Shown: positions 8,245 to 17,418 of the stretch, one piece after another
How the letters are laid out: the number at the start of each line of letters is the position of its first letter
How positions within the stretch are numbered: position 1 is the first letter of the stretch
Origin: Apibacter raozihei
GTDB taxonomy: Bacteria; Bacteroidota; Bacteroidia; Flavobacteriales; Weeksellaceae
Length of the DNA: 64,000 nucleotides
Assembly: GCF_004014855.1 (NCBI RefSeq)
Contig: NZ_CP034930.1
Span: 1,550,001-1,614,000, forward strand
Reading direction: 5' to 3'
Notes under the pieces: generated by a model
Database searches by the model: none
The model's input: the letters and a program-made list of their open reading frames with translations, nothing else
What the model was told of the DNA's origin: nothing
Program-made: the position numbers and the translations under genes

Positions 8245-9211
8245 ATTTTACTTCCAAAGATTTACGTATTCTGCTTAATGTTTCTGAAGCTATTACTCTG
8301 GTTTTTTCTGCACCTTCCAAAAGAATATTTTCTAAAAGATCTAAATTATCCATGTAATAATTGTATTTTTCTCTTGCTTCAGCAAATTCTCTGAGAATTA
8401 TTTCCAATAACTCTTTTTTTGCATGTCCGTAACCATAACCACCAGCAAGGTAGTTTTTTCTCATAGTTTCAGTTTCATCTTTGCTGGCAATTAACTTATA
8501 TATAGCAAATGCATTACAAGTATCCGGATTTTTAGGTTCTTCCAAAGGTGTTGAGTCTGTAACTATGGACATAATCTGTTTTTTTAACTCTTTTTCGGGA
8601 GCAAAAATCTGAATTGTATTTCCTCTTGACTTACTCATTTTGTTTCCATCAGTTCCGGGCACGTACATGGTGTTTTCCTGCAATTTTGATTCTGGCAGTA
8701 CTAAAACTTCTCCGTGTATATGATTAAATCTTTGAGCTACATCTCGTGTCATTTCCAAATGTTGAAGTTGATCTTTTCCCACAGGAACAATGTTTGCATC
8801 ATATAAAAGTATATCTGCTGCCATCAGCATAGGGTAGGTAAATAAACCGGCATTTACATCCTCCAATCTATCAGCTTTATCTTTAAAACCATGGGCTAAT
8901 GCCAGACGGCTGTAAGGAAAATAACAAAGCAGGTACCACATAAGCTCAGTGACTTCAGGAATATCGGACTGACGATAAAAAAAGGTTTTAGAAGTATCTA
9001 ATCCACAGGCAAGCCAGGTTGCTGCAATTTCATAAGTATTTTGCTTTAATATTTTTGAATCTTTGATTTGAGTCATTGAATGAAGATTCGCAATAAAGAA
9101 AAAAGACTCGTTATTAGGGTCTTTGCTTAATTTTACTGCGGGCAAAATAGCACCTAATAAATTTCCTAAATGAGGTGTGCCTGTACTTTGTATTCCTGTT
9201 AAAACTCTCAT
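8243..9211 (-). CDS. trpS: Tryptophanyl-tRNA synthetase
   Basis: TrpRS charges tRNA(Trp) with tryptophan using ATP. The 322-residue class I enzyme shows the HIGH-type motif TPH14LGN near the N-terminus, the tryptophan-pocket segments 'DIPEVTELMWYLL' and 'VGKDQLQHLEMTRDVAQRFN', and the KMSKS loop (GNKMSKSRGN) near residues 193-197. Length is normal for bacteria. It stands alone on the minus strand: a hairpin separates it from the upstream lspA, and a -7 box (TAAATTTG, read from 9239 to 9232) lies about 20 bases before its ATG. Confidence 0.97.
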   Translation of the reverse strand: MRVLTGIQSTGTPHLGNLLGAILPAVKLSKDPNNESFFFIANLHSMTQIKDSKILKQNTYEIAATWLACGLDTSKTFFYRQSDIPEVTELMWYLLCYFPYSRLALAHGFKDKADRLEDVNAGLFTYPMLMAADILLYDANIVPVGKDQLQHLEMTRDVAQRFNHIHGEVLVLPESKLQENTMYVPGTDGNKMSKSRGNTIQIFAPEKELKKQIMSIVTDSTPLEEPKNPDTCNAFAIYKLIASKDETETMRKNYLAGGYGYGHAKKELLEIILREFAEAREKYNYYMDNLDLLENILLEGAEKTRVIASETLSRIRKSLEVK

Positions 9212-9231
9212 AAATGTATTTTAATGAAGTG

Positions 9232-9239
9232 CAAATTTA
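9232..9239 (-). promoter_or_regulatory. Putative trpS promoter, -7 element
   Basis: Read on the minus strand, positions 9239-9232 spell TAAATTTG, a full TAnnTTTG match 20 bases before the trpS ATG. No clear -33 TTG is seen. Confidence 0.45.
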
Positions 9240-9278
9240 CATTAATAGAAAGTCTTGGTAAAATTTAAGGAAAAAAAT

Positions 9279-9308
9279 ATGAGGAAATAATTTAAATTAT
9301 TTCCTCAT
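9279..9308 (-). terminator. Perfect 30-base inverted repeat ending the ileS-dksA-lspA operon
   Basis: Positions 9279-9293 are exactly complementary to 9294-9308 (ATGAGGAAATAATTT and its reverse complement). On the minus strand the hairpin is followed by ATTTTTTTCC, so it should end transcription coming from lspA before trpS begins. Confidence 0.8.
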
Positions 9309-9335
9309 TTATGATATAAAGCTTTATATATTTTA

Positions 9336-9977
9336 TTATTTAAACCATTCTTTAGGGAATACGCCTGGCTTGAAAAAATAAGCAAAGGCAAGTATTATTG
9401 CACCTACAGTTATGGATGAATCTGCAACATTAAATATATAGTTAAAAAATTGAATACGATCACCTCCCCATATTGGAACCCATTCGGGAAGGATACTGTC
9501 TATAAGCGGAAATCTGAACATATCGACAACACAACCTCCGAATAACGGAGCGTAGCCTTCAAAATTAAGTTTTGAAATTCCCGAATATCCGTCCCAAACC
9601 TGAAAAGCAGAATCGTACGTAGTGCCGGTGTCAAAAATAATTCCGTAGAATATGCTATCAATTAAATTACCGATTGCGCCCGCAAATATAAGTCCTGCAG
9701 GTATAATAAATAACCAGGAAGTTGCTTTTTTAGACCATTTATTAATATAAAAAGCCATAAAAGCAATTAAAACCAGTCGTAATAAGCTCAATCCTATCTT
9801 GCCTAAAAACCCGCCCAATTGTACTCCGTATGCCATTCCGGGATTTTCAACATAAGTAAGGTAGAACCAGTCGAAAACCTTTACTTCTTCATGTAAATGA
9901 AAATGAGTTTTTATATAAATTTTGGATATCTGATCAATGAGCAGGATAAGAAAGGTTATACCTAGGACTTTTTTCAT
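9336..9977 (-). CDS. lspA: Lipoprotein signal peptidase (signal peptidase II)
   Basis: LspA cuts the signal peptide from prolipoproteins after lipid attachment, in the inner membrane. The two catalytic aspartates are visible: GNLID107 and FNVAD186S. Four hydrophobic segments fit the family. At 213 residues it is longer than the usual 160-170; the extra length lies between the two aspartates (about residues 112-180), a feature known for Bacteroidota enzymes. It follows the dksA-like gene by two bases and closes the operon ileS-dksA-lspA, which fits a cell that makes many lipoproteins, as this window shows. Confidence 0.95.
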   Translation of the reverse strand: MKKVLGITFLILLIDQISKIYIKTHFHLHEEVKVFDWFYLTYVENPGMAYGVQLGGFLGKIGLSLLRLVLIAFMAFYINKWSKKATSWLFIIPAGLIFAGAIGNLIDSIFYGIIFDTGTTYDSAFQVWDGYSGISKLNFEGYAPLFGGCVVDMFRFPLIDSILPEWVPIWGGDRIQFFNYIFNVADSSITVGAIILAFAYFFKPGVFPKEWFK

Positions 9978-9979
9978 TT

Positions 9980-10360
9980 TTAGTATTGCTTATTTTTAGC
10001 TTCAATACTCAAAGTAGCATGAGGCACAGCTTTTAATCGTTCTTTACCTATAAGTTTACCTGTCACACGACAAATACCATAAGTTTTATTTTCTATTCTT
10101 ACCAGTGCATTTCTTAAATCACGGATAAACTTTTCCTGACGGGATGCTAGTTGAGCATTACTTTCTTTACTCATAGTTTCAGAACCCTCTTCAAAAGCTT
10201 TGAATGTAGGAGAGGTATCATCAGTTCCATTATTTAAATCGTTTACAAAAGCCTCTTTTAACATGGATAAATCATTTTCTGCTTTCTCAATTTTATCCAA
10301 GATAATTGCTTTGAACTCTTCCAGCTCTTCGTCCGAGTATCTTAATCTGTCTTCTGCCAT
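9980..10360 (-). CDS. DksA/TraR-type RNA polymerase-binding protein with degenerate zinc finger
   Basis: The 126-residue protein has the DksA layout: a coiled-coil of about 90 residues with acidic tip region, then the short C-terminal finger 'YGICRVTGKLIGKERLKAVPHAT'. DksA proteins insert a coiled coil into the RNA polymerase secondary channel and work with (p)ppGpp. Only one cysteine remains where C4-type members have four, so zinc binding is unlikely; this form is usual in flavobacteria as I recall. It sits four bases after ileS and two bases before lspA in one operon. Confidence 0.88.
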   Translation of the reverse strand: MAEDRLRYSDEELEEFKAIILDKIEKAENDLSMLKEAFVNDLNNGTDDTSPTFKAFEEGSETMSKESNAQLASRQEKFIRDLRNALVRIENKTYGICRVTGKLIGKERLKAVPHATLSIEAKNKQY

Positions 10361-10364
10361 AGTT

Positions 10365-13300
10365 TTACATTTTTTTTAAGGATAGGTTAATAATAATATT
10401 GTCAATATCCAGCTCAGTTCCATCTGTGATGTTATCAGAAAAAGATAACTTGTCAGTTAAGGTTTCCGAGCAGATATATTCGTAGTTTGCGTTTACAGCT
10501 TTTTCAATCTCTTCATTTGATTCAAAAATCAATGAAATTCTGTCTGTAACTTCCAGGCCTTGATCTTTTCTAAGATTTTGTATTCTGTTAACCAATTCCC
10601 GGGCTATACCTTCCGATTTTAATTCCGGTGTTATAGTAATATCCAGGGCAACGGTTAATTTGCCATCAGTGGTAACCAGCCAGCCGGTGATGTCCTGAGT
10701 GCTGATTTCGATGTCTTCAAGAGTAAGTTCGTACCCTTGAACATTTACTTTTCCTGCTTGCTCAAGTTCCTGAATTTGTTCATTTGAAAAATTCTGAAGC
10801 TCCTGGGATACTGTTTTTAGATCTTTACCTAATTTTGGTCCTAAAGCTTTGAAGTTAGGTTTAACTGCTTTAACAATTAAATCAGAAGCTTCTTTAGGAT
10901 TAAGAAGTTGTACTTCTTTTACGTTTACTTCTTGTTTGATTATAGGAATGATAGCTTCTAAATGGGATTGATTTTCTTCATTTAGCACAGGTATCATTAT
11001 TTTTTGTAAGGGTTGACGTACTTTTATATTTTCTTTTTTTCTTAGTGAAAATACCATGCTGGTAATTTGTTGAGCCAGATGGGTTCGCTCCAGAAGAATA
11101 GTATTTATACTGTTTGCATCTTTTAGAGGGAAATCAGCAAGATGTACAGATAAAAACGGCTCCTGATTAGTAACCTGATTTAAATCCCGGTATAATTTGT
11201 CTGAATAGAAAGGGGCAGCCGGTGACATTAACTTAGCAACATTAACTAAACAGGTATATAAAGTCTGGTATGCAGATATTTTATCATGAGAGTATTCTCC
11301 TTTCCAGAAACGTCTTCTGGAAAGCCTTACATACCAATTGCTTAAGTTATCTATAACAAAAGTGTTTATTGCACGTAATGCTTTTGTAGGTTCATAATCG
11401 GCATAAAAATTATCAACTTCTTCAATAAGTAAATTTAATTCGGATATAATCCATTGATCCAATTCATTTTTTTCATGAAAAGGAATAGGAGCTTCTTTAA
11501 ATGTAAACCCGTCAACATTAGCGTAAAGTGAGAAAAATGAATAAGTATTGTATAAAGTGCCGAATATTTTTCTTCTTACTTCATCAATACCTTTCAAATC
11601 AAACTTTAAATTATCCCAGGGCTGGGCGTTGGATATCATATACCAACGGGTTGCATCAGGACCAAACATGGCTAATGTTTCAAATGGTTCAACCGCATTG
11701 CCTTTACTCTTAGACATTTTATTCCCTTTGCTGTCCAGAACCAATCCGTTTGATACCACATTTTTATACGTCAGACTATCAAAGACCATAGTGCCTATTG
11801 CATGAAGTGTGTAAAACCAACCCCGGGTCTGATCTACTCCTTCTGCAATAAAATCGGCAGGATATGATTTTCCGGAATCTATCATTTGCTTATTTTCAAA
11901 TGGATAGTGCCATTGAGCATAAGGCATGGAGCCTGAATCGAACCAAACATCAATAAGATCAGACTCCCGTTTCATCGGTTTTCCACTTTTTGAAACAAGA
12001 ATAATCTGGTCAACTATATTTTTATGCAGGTCTACTTTGCTATAATTATCTTCAGTATAATCTCCGGAAATAAATCCTTCAAATATGTTGTGAGGCATGA
12101 ATCCAGCCTCTACTGATTTATTCATTTCTGTCATTAATTCTTCTAAAGAACCAATAACTATTTCTTCTTTGGCATCCTCAGTTCTCCATATAGGTAATGG
12201 GATTCCCCAATATCTAGATCGGGAAAGATTCCAGTCGTTTGCATTTTCAAGCCAGTTCCCAAATCTTCCTTCTCCGGTAGCCTTAGGTTTCCAGTTGATT
12301 GATTGGTTCAGTTCAGACATTCTATCTCTGACTTCCGGTATTTTAATAAACCAGGAATCCAGCGGATAGTAGAGAATCGGTTTGTCTGTTCGCCAGCAAT
12401 GTGGGTAACTGTGTGAATATTTTTCAACTTTAAAAGCCTTGTTTTCCGTTTTAAGTAAAATGGCCAGTTCAACATCTGTTGAACGTTCTGGCATTTCTTC
12501 ATCTTTGTAATATTCAATACGAACATATTTTCCCCCAAACGGTTCTGGTAAACTTTGAAGGAATTTACCTTGTAAGTCTACTAACGGAACCGGATTTTGA
12601 TTTTCATCAAGTACCAGCATAGGAGGAATTCCGTGCTCTTTAGATACTTTAGCATCATCAGCACCAAATGTGGCGGCCGTGTGTACTATCCCAGTACCAT
12701 CTTCAGTAGTTACATGATCACCGTCTATAACAACAAAAGCTTTTTCAGGATTTTCGTAAGGTAAAGCCCATGGTAACAACTGTTCATATTTAATGCCTAC
12801 TAAATCTTTTCCTTTATATTCTGCAAGTATTTTATAAGGTATCTTCTTATCTTCAGCCTTATAATTTTCAAACTCATCATCTGTTTCGGATAATTTGTAT
12901 TTTCCACTCATTTGAGAATTTAGCAATGCCTTGGCTAAGATAATATTTACCGGTTCAAAAGTATATTGATTAAAAGTTTGCACTAATACATAATCAATCG
13001 TTGTTCCTACCGTTAATGCCGTATTGGAAGGAAGCGTCCAAGGAGTAGTGGTCCAAGCTAAGAAATATACATCACCTTTTATAGAAGAGAACAATTCCGT
13101 ACTATTTTTCAGAGCTTTGAACTGAGCTACGATAGTTGTATCTGTTATATCTCGGTAGGCACCGGGCAGACTTAATTCATGAGACGATAATCCTGTTCCT
13201 GCTTTTGGGGAATAAGGCTGTATTGTGTATCCTTTGTAAAGGAGATTTTTATTGTAAATTTGTTTTAATAACCACCAGACACTTTCCATGTATTTGGGCT

Positions 13301-13760
13301 CATAGGTAATATAGGGATGTTTCATATCTACCCAGTAACCTATTTGCTCGGTAAGCTGATTCCAGGCACCTGTATAACGCATTACAGCTTCTCTGCAGGC
13401 TTTATTGTAATCTTCAACTGATATTTTTTTACCAATGTCTTCTTTGGTTATTCCTAATTCCTTTTCGACACCCAGTTCAACAGGTAATCCATGAGTATCC
13501 CAACCGGCTTTTCTGTGCACCTGTTTTCCTTTTAGTGTATGATATCTGCAGAAAATATCTTTAATGGTTCGGGCCATGACGTGATGTATTCCCGGCATTC
13601 CATTAGCAGAAGGTGGTCCTTCAAAAAAAACATATTGAGGTTTTCCCTCACGAGAGTTAATACTTTCCTGAAAAATGTTTTTTTCTTTCCAAAAAGCAGA
13701 TATTTCGTCTGCAAATTTATTTAGATCGAGTCCTTTGTATTCTTGAAATTTATTGCTCAT
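10365..13760 (-). CDS. ileS: Isoleucyl-tRNA synthetase
   Basis: IleRS charges tRNA(Ile) and edits misactivated valine. The 1131-residue class I enzyme has the HIGH-type motif ANGMPGIHH60, the editing-domain segments between roughly 190 and 420 (TTTPWTLPSNTAL, GTGIVHTAATFGADD), the 'RGWFYTLHAIG' zone and the KMSKS loop KMSKSKGN near 680-684. The long C-terminal tail beyond the anticodon-binding domain matches the DUF5915-type extension of the eukaryote-like, type 2 IleRS group, known to tolerate mupirocin better than type 1; type assignment is by inference. It opens the operon with dksA-like and lspA. A -7 box, TATATTTG, lies at 13803-13796. Confidence 0.97.
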   Translation of the reverse strand: MSNKFQEYKGLDLNKFADEISAFWKEKNIFQESINSREGKPQYVFFEGPPSANGMPGIHHVMARTIKDIFCRYHTLKGKQVHRKAGWDTHGLPVELGVEKELGITKEDIGKKISVEDYNKACREAVMRYTGAWNQLTEQIGYWVDMKHPYITYEPKYMESVWWLLKQIYNKNLLYKGYTIQPYSPKAGTGLSSHELSLPGAYRDITDTTIVAQFKALKNSTELFSSIKGDVYFLAWTTTPWTLPSNTALTVGTTIDYVLVQTFNQYTFEPVNIILAKALLNSQMSGKYKLSETDDEFENYKAEDKKIPYKILAEYKGKDLVGIKYEQLLPWALPYENPEKAFVVIDGDHVTTEDGTGIVHTAATFGADDAKVSKEHGIPPMLVLDENQNPVPLVDLQGKFLQSLPEPFGGKYVRIEYYKDEEMPERSTDVELAILLKTENKAFKVEKYSHSYPHCWRTDKPILYYPLDSWFIKIPEVRDRMSELNQSINWKPKATGEGRFGNWLENANDWNLSRSRYWGIPLPIWRTEDAKEEIVIGSLEELMTEMNKSVEAGFMPHNIFEGFISGDYTEDNYSKVDLHKNIVDQIILVSKSGKPMKRESDLIDVWFDSGSMPYAQWHYPFENKQMIDSGKSYPADFIAEGVDQTRGWFYTLHAIGTMVFDSLTYKNVVSNGLVLDSKGNKMSKSKGNAVEPFETLAMFGPDATRWYMISNAQPWDNLKFDLKGIDEVRRKIFGTLYNTYSFFSLYANVDGFTFKEAPIPFHEKNELDQWIISELNLLIEEVDNFYADYEPTKALRAINTFVIDNLSNWYVRLSRRRFWKGEYSHDKISAYQTLYTCLVNVAKLMSPAAPFYSDKLYRDLNQVTNQEPFLSVHLADFPLKDANSINTILLERTHLAQQITSMVFSLRKKENIKVRQPLQKIMIPVLNEENQSHLEAIIPIIKQEVNVKEVQLLNPKEASDLIVKAVKPNFKALGPKLGKDLKTVSQELQNFSNEQIQELEQAGKVNVQGYELTLEDIEISTQDITGWLVTTDGKLTVALDITITPELKSEGIARELVNRIQNLRKDQGLEVTDRISLIFESNEEIEKAVNANYEYICSETLTDKLSFSDNITDGTELDIDNIIINLSLKKM

Positions 13761-13795
13761 TTTTTATTCTCTGCCTAGGGTAAAAAATTAGTTGG

Positions 13796-13803
13796 CAAAT
13801 ATA
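13796..13803 (-). promoter_or_regulatory. Putative promoter of the ileS-dksA-lspA operon, -7 element
   Basis: On the minus strand, 13803-13796 reads TATATTTG, matching TAnnTTTG, 36 bases before the ileS ATG. A -33 TTG is not obvious. Confidence 0.45.
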
Positions 13804-14098
13804 CGAAAAAATATCAGTTTTACAGTTAAAAAATCACCATTAATGTTAGCCTGATTTTTGATTTAAATAAAGGATTTATTGACATTTGCGTGAGAAATAA
13901 TAGGCAAATGTTGAAAGTCTGAATTTTTGTTTAATTCATTATTTTTGATTTGTCTGATAATGGGTATTTTTAATAAGAAAGTTTCAGCTTTTTATAGTTT
14001 AAAATTTAATTAATTTGTAAGGGGTTTTATATTTTCTAGATAGTAAGATTATTCCGTTCATAAAAGAAAATTATATGCATCAGTGATAATCCTATGTT
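13804..14098. other. Intergenic region upstream of ileS, no gene seen
   Basis: About 300 AT-rich bases between ileS and the end of the cardiolipin synthase gene. Apart from the ileS promoter-like box just before it, I see no open frame, hairpin with T-run or RNA gene. Confidence 0.6.
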
Positions 14099-15595
14099 TT
14101 AAAGTAAAGGAGATATCAGTTTAGCCATAGAGTTTCCGAATTTGACTAATTTATTTCTTTGGTTCCATTCAGCATAAGAAATTTCTGTACTGTTTGCTAA
14201 ATCTTCCATAAAAGCATTACATAATTCTTCATTGATTTTACGACTATATACAAGAGCGCTTATTTCAAAATTCAAATCAAAACTTCTCATATCTATGTTG
14301 GCAGATCCGACAATAGAAAGATTGTCATCGGAAACAATCGTTTTTGCATGAACAAATCCTTTGGTATACCTGAAAATACGTACACCTGCTGCCAGCAATT
14401 CCAAATAATAGGAACAAGAGGCAGCATTAACTACCATGCTGTCTGAATTGTATGGTACTAACAAGCGTACATCAACTCCGCTAAGCGCAGCGAATTTCAA
14501 CGCATTTACAATCGTTTCGTTAGGTATAAGATAAGGAGTTGTTAAGTATAAACGTTTTTGGCTGGCAGTGATAATACCGTTATATACAAGCATGATGGTA
14601 GCTCTGTCACTATCAGGCCCGCTGGCAGCAAACTGGATTAGCTCATCATCTTTTTGTGTAAACTTAGAGTCTTTGGGATAAAAATATTGCCTGTCAAAAT
14701 AATCGACAGGGCTTTCTGAGCAAAAATTCCAATCATTGAGGAAATTATATTGCAGTCCGTTAACGGCTTCTCCTTCAATCATCAGGTGAGTATCTCTCCA
14801 GTATAACTTTGTATCAGGAGTGTTTATATATCTGTCGTCAACGTTAATTCCACCTATAAATCCTATTTTAGAATCAATGACAATTACTTTTCTATGGTTT
14901 CGATAATTCATACGGTTAGCCAGTGCATATAATTTTATTTTATAAAAGGCTGCTACCTGAACACCAGCTTTTCGAAGTTCAGGTATCATTTTTTTATTAA
15001 GTGAATGGCTACCGAAATCATCGTAGATAAATCGAATGGTTACTCCTTCATTTGCTTTTTGAATTAGAATTTCTTTAATTTTATTGCCTATTCTATCATC
15101 GGAGAAAATGTAATACTCAATATGAATGTGTTTTTCTGCTTTTTTAAGAGCATCAATTACTTCTGTAAACTTGTTTTCGCCGTTAATTAAAAGTTTAGTG
15201 CGATTAGCAGTATATAAAGCTGAAGAGGTATCTTTTAAAAGCATTCTGATAGGATGTGTTTTCCCCTCTAGAAGCTTTCTGTGATTTTCAATTCTTTTTT
15301 CCGAATGTTCAAAAATTTGATTTTTGATGGTTTCGTAAAAATTTCGGTCCCGAAAATATTTTCTCTTATACAGTTTTTCGAGCCTGTAATTAACTCCTAT
15401 TGAAAAATAAAGTATGGCGCCGATTATCGGTAAAACCAGTACAAGTAGCAGATATCCTAATGCTTTGGCAGGGCTTTCTGTATCTTTAATTATTTTAATT
15501 ACTGTGTAAAGAATAAATAAAGAATAAATAATAGTTATAAAAAGTGTGATAATTTCAGGGTTTAAAAGCTTTGCTGCATCGGTTATTTTATGCAT
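14099..15595 (-). CDS. cls: Cardiolipin synthase, phospholipase D superfamily
   Basis: Cardiolipin synthase joins two phosphatidylglycerol molecules into cardiolipin and glycerol at the inner membrane. The 498-residue protein has two N-terminal membrane segments (about 13-35 and 45-66) and two HKD phospholipase D motifs, NHRKVIVIDSKIGFIGG near 235 and VHAKTIVSDDNLSIVGSAN near 417, which give one active site. Length and order match bacterial ClsA. It appears to be a single-gene unit: a hairpin at 15677-15705 separates it from kdsC upstream. Confidence 0.94.
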   Translation of the reverse strand: MHKITDAAKLLNPEIITLFITIIYSLFILYTVIKIIKDTESPAKALGYLLLVLVLPIIGAILYFSIGVNYRLEKLYKRKYFRDRNFYETIKNQIFEHSEKRIENHRKLLEGKTHPIRMLLKDTSSALYTANRTKLLINGENKFTEVIDALKKAEKHIHIEYYIFSDDRIGNKIKEILIQKANEGVTIRFIYDDFGSHSLNKKMIPELRKAGVQVAAFYKIKLYALANRMNYRNHRKVIVIDSKIGFIGGINVDDRYINTPDTKLYWRDTHLMIEGEAVNGLQYNFLNDWNFCSESPVDYFDRQYFYPKDSKFTQKDDELIQFAASGPDSDRATIMLVYNGIITASQKRLYLTTPYLIPNETIVNALKFAALSGVDVRLLVPYNSDSMVVNAASCSYYLELLAAGVRIFRYTKGFVHAKTIVSDDNLSIVGSANIDMRSFDLNFEISALVYSRKINEELCNAFMEDLANSTEISYAEWNQRNKLVKFGNSMAKLISPLL

Positions 15596-16116
15596 ATACT
15601 TACGGGTTAATAAATAATATATAAATTTAATAATTATTATTACAAATGTGAATTAAAATGTAAATGATTATAAAATAAGAAGGGGAGAAAATTTCTCACC
15701 TTCTTCTAATTAATGTGTATATGAATAATTATAAGCTGTACTTAATCTAAAATTTTGAAAAAAACTTTAGATCTTATTTTTATTATTGTTTATGAAGAGT
15801 AGCAAAATTGACTTTCGGAATATTGAGGACGTAATTTATTTTGACTGTATTAAGATCTGTAGATATAATTTTGTAGAGGAGGTAATAAAAAAATAAATTG
15901 TTGAAATGTAATTTGATTTTTGGTTTGATATTGAAAGTAATTATTTTCCGAACACTTGATCAGGCAGAAATTACGTTGGTTTTTTTTTCTCATATTTAAG
16001 TACTTGTGGCTTGTATAAAAGTAGGAAATTTTAACCAATAAAGTTAGTAAATAACTTATGTAATTACATGATATATATCACAATATTACAATATTTATAG
16101 TTCCGTTCAAAAATAG
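15596..16116. other. Intergenic region between kdsC and cls
   Basis: About 520 AT-rich bases. It holds a hairpin at 15677-15705 but no convincing coding frame; a 62-codon open frame on the minus strand (15850-16038) has no recognisable sequence and is probably chance. Confidence 0.5.
15677..15705 (-). terminator. Likely terminator between kdsC and cls
   Basis: AAGAAGG (15677-15683) pairs with CCTTCTT (15699-15705), and GAGAAA with TTTCTC inside, with one mismatch. On the minus strand it is followed by ATTTTATAAT. Confidence 0.55.
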
Positions 16117-16647
16117 TTAAACAGAGGCTGTGTCATCTTTAGATTGTAAATAGTCCCAGTCATTACGGGTTCTCATTACCTGTTCAATGACATCACGAAC
16201 ACAACCTTGACCGCCTGAAATAGGAGATATATAATCTGCAATTGAAAGTATTTCGCTGCATGCATCTTTCGGAGCAGCTCCTACACCCACCTTAGTCATT
16301 ACATCATAATCGGGTAAGTCGTCACCCATATAAAGTACTTCCTGAGGTTTAAGTCCGTATTTGTAAAGGAAATCTTCCATATCCTCCCATTTATTTTGAG
16401 AGGCTAAATATACGTCAGTTATACCAAGGTATTTCATTCTACTTACCACCGATTCGTCTTTACCTCCTGTAATAATTGCTATTTTATAACCTTTTTTTAC
16501 AGCATACTGTAATACAAATCCATCTTTAGTGTTCATACTTCGAATCATCTGATTGTTAATCAGAATAAGACTTCCATCAGTCATTACGCCATCTACATCA
16601 AAAACAAAAGAAGTTATGTGATGTAATTTTTCTTTATAATTTGTCAT
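16117..16647 (-). CDS. kdsC: KDO-8-phosphate phosphatase (HAD family)
   Basis: KdsC removes the phosphate from 3-deoxy-D-manno-octulosonate 8-phosphate in the pathway to lipid A core. The 176-residue protein lacks a cap domain and carries the HAD signatures: nucleophile motif FVFD17VD19GVMTDG, the 'IITGGKDESVVSRM' motif II, and 'YMGDDLPDYDVM' motif IV, all typical of the KdsC group (tetrameric C0 HAD). Its first 14 bases overlap the end of the DUF2520 gene, and pheT lies just upstream, so the three form one operon. Other C0 HAD phosphatases are the only real alternative. Confidence 0.9.
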   Translation of the reverse strand: MTNYKEKLHHITSFVFDVDGVMTDGSLILINNQMIRSMNTKDGFVLQYAVKKGYKIAIITGGKDESVVSRMKYLGITDVYLASQNKWEDMEDFLYKYGLKPQEVLYMGDDLPDYDVMTKVGVGAAPKDACSEILSIADYISPISGGQGCVRDVIEQVMRTRNDWDYLQSKDDTASV

Positions 16648-17410
16648 TGTACGTGTAAAATATTGAATCAGTTAGTAGTTGGTAAATCTGATATTTTCGG
16701 CTATCAGATTCTTTTTCAAGTATTTCTAGATGTTTTTTAATTATTAATTCTTCGTTTCTTCTGGCAGGTCCAGTCTGAGCTTCATACGGAAGAATATCGT
16801 CTTCAATTTTACCTGCTGTTTCTTTAATCAGCGGTTTTAGCATATCAAAAGGAATATTCTGTTTTTTACAAATTTCATTCGCTATATAATACATGTGATT
16901 GGTAAAATTATTTGCCCAAATGGCAGCCATATGAATTTTTAATCTTGTATCCGAATCTGTAACCCTTACATCTTCTGATATTCTTTTTCCAAGATTTAGT
17001 AATAAAAGCTCATCTTCAGGAAACTCGGCTTCTATAAGAAAAGGAATGTCTTTGATAGTTCTTCGTTTAGAAAAAGTTTGTAAAGGGTAAAAAACCCCTT
17101 TCCTGTATTTGCCTTTTAATGCAGAAATAGCTGTAGATCCTGAAGTATGTACAACTAAACAATCTTCGTAAGGTATATAGTACGATATCTCAGAAATTGC
17201 TTTATCTGCTGTACATATTATATATATGTCGGCTTTTACGATTTCTGAAATTTTATCGGTATAATTTATATTGTAATTATTGGCCAGCTCCTGAGCTTTA
17301 CTTAGAGTTCTGTTAAATATCTGAACAACATTTACCGTATTATCCAGTAATACTCTAATTAAATGATAAGCTACACTACCTGCTCCTACAACTACTACTT
17401 TTTTATGCAT
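16634..17410 (-). CDS. Rossmann-fold dehydrogenase-like protein, DUF2520 family
   Basis: The 258-residue protein opens with VVVVGAGSVAYHL, a GxGxxx NAD(P)-binding motif, and continues with 'ADIYIICTADKAI', 'VVHTSGSTAISAL' and 'GVFYPLQTFSK', the conserved pattern of DUF2520 proteins, which combine an F420-oxidoreductase-like Rossmann domain with a 6-phosphogluconate-dehydrogenase-like helical domain. The substrate is not known. In flavobacteria this gene is often found next to kdsC, as here, where the two overlap by 14 bases; the link to envelope sugar metabolism is only inferred. Confidence 0.85.
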   Translation of the reverse strand: MHKKVVVVGAGSVAYHLIRVLLDNTVNVVQIFNRTLSKAQELANNYNINYTDKISEIVKADIYIICTADKAISEISYYIPYEDCLVVHTSGSTAISALKGKYRKGVFYPLQTFSKRRTIKDIPFLIEAEFPEDELLLLNLGKRISEDVRVTDSDTRLKIHMAAIWANNFTNHMYYIANEICKKQNIPFDMLKPLIKETAGKIEDDILPYEAQTGPARRNEELIIKKHLEILEKESDSRKYQIYQLLTDSIFYTYNDKL

Positions 17411-17418
17411 ATTGGTTT

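Noticed and set aside
11528-12369. Several short plus-strand frames inside ileS
   Set aside because: They overlap a certain gene on the minus strand and show no domain pattern or ribosome-binding site.
15850-16038. 62-codon minus-strand frame between kdsC and cls
   Set aside because: No recognisable sequence, no promoter or ribosome-binding site; probably chance in AT-rich DNA.
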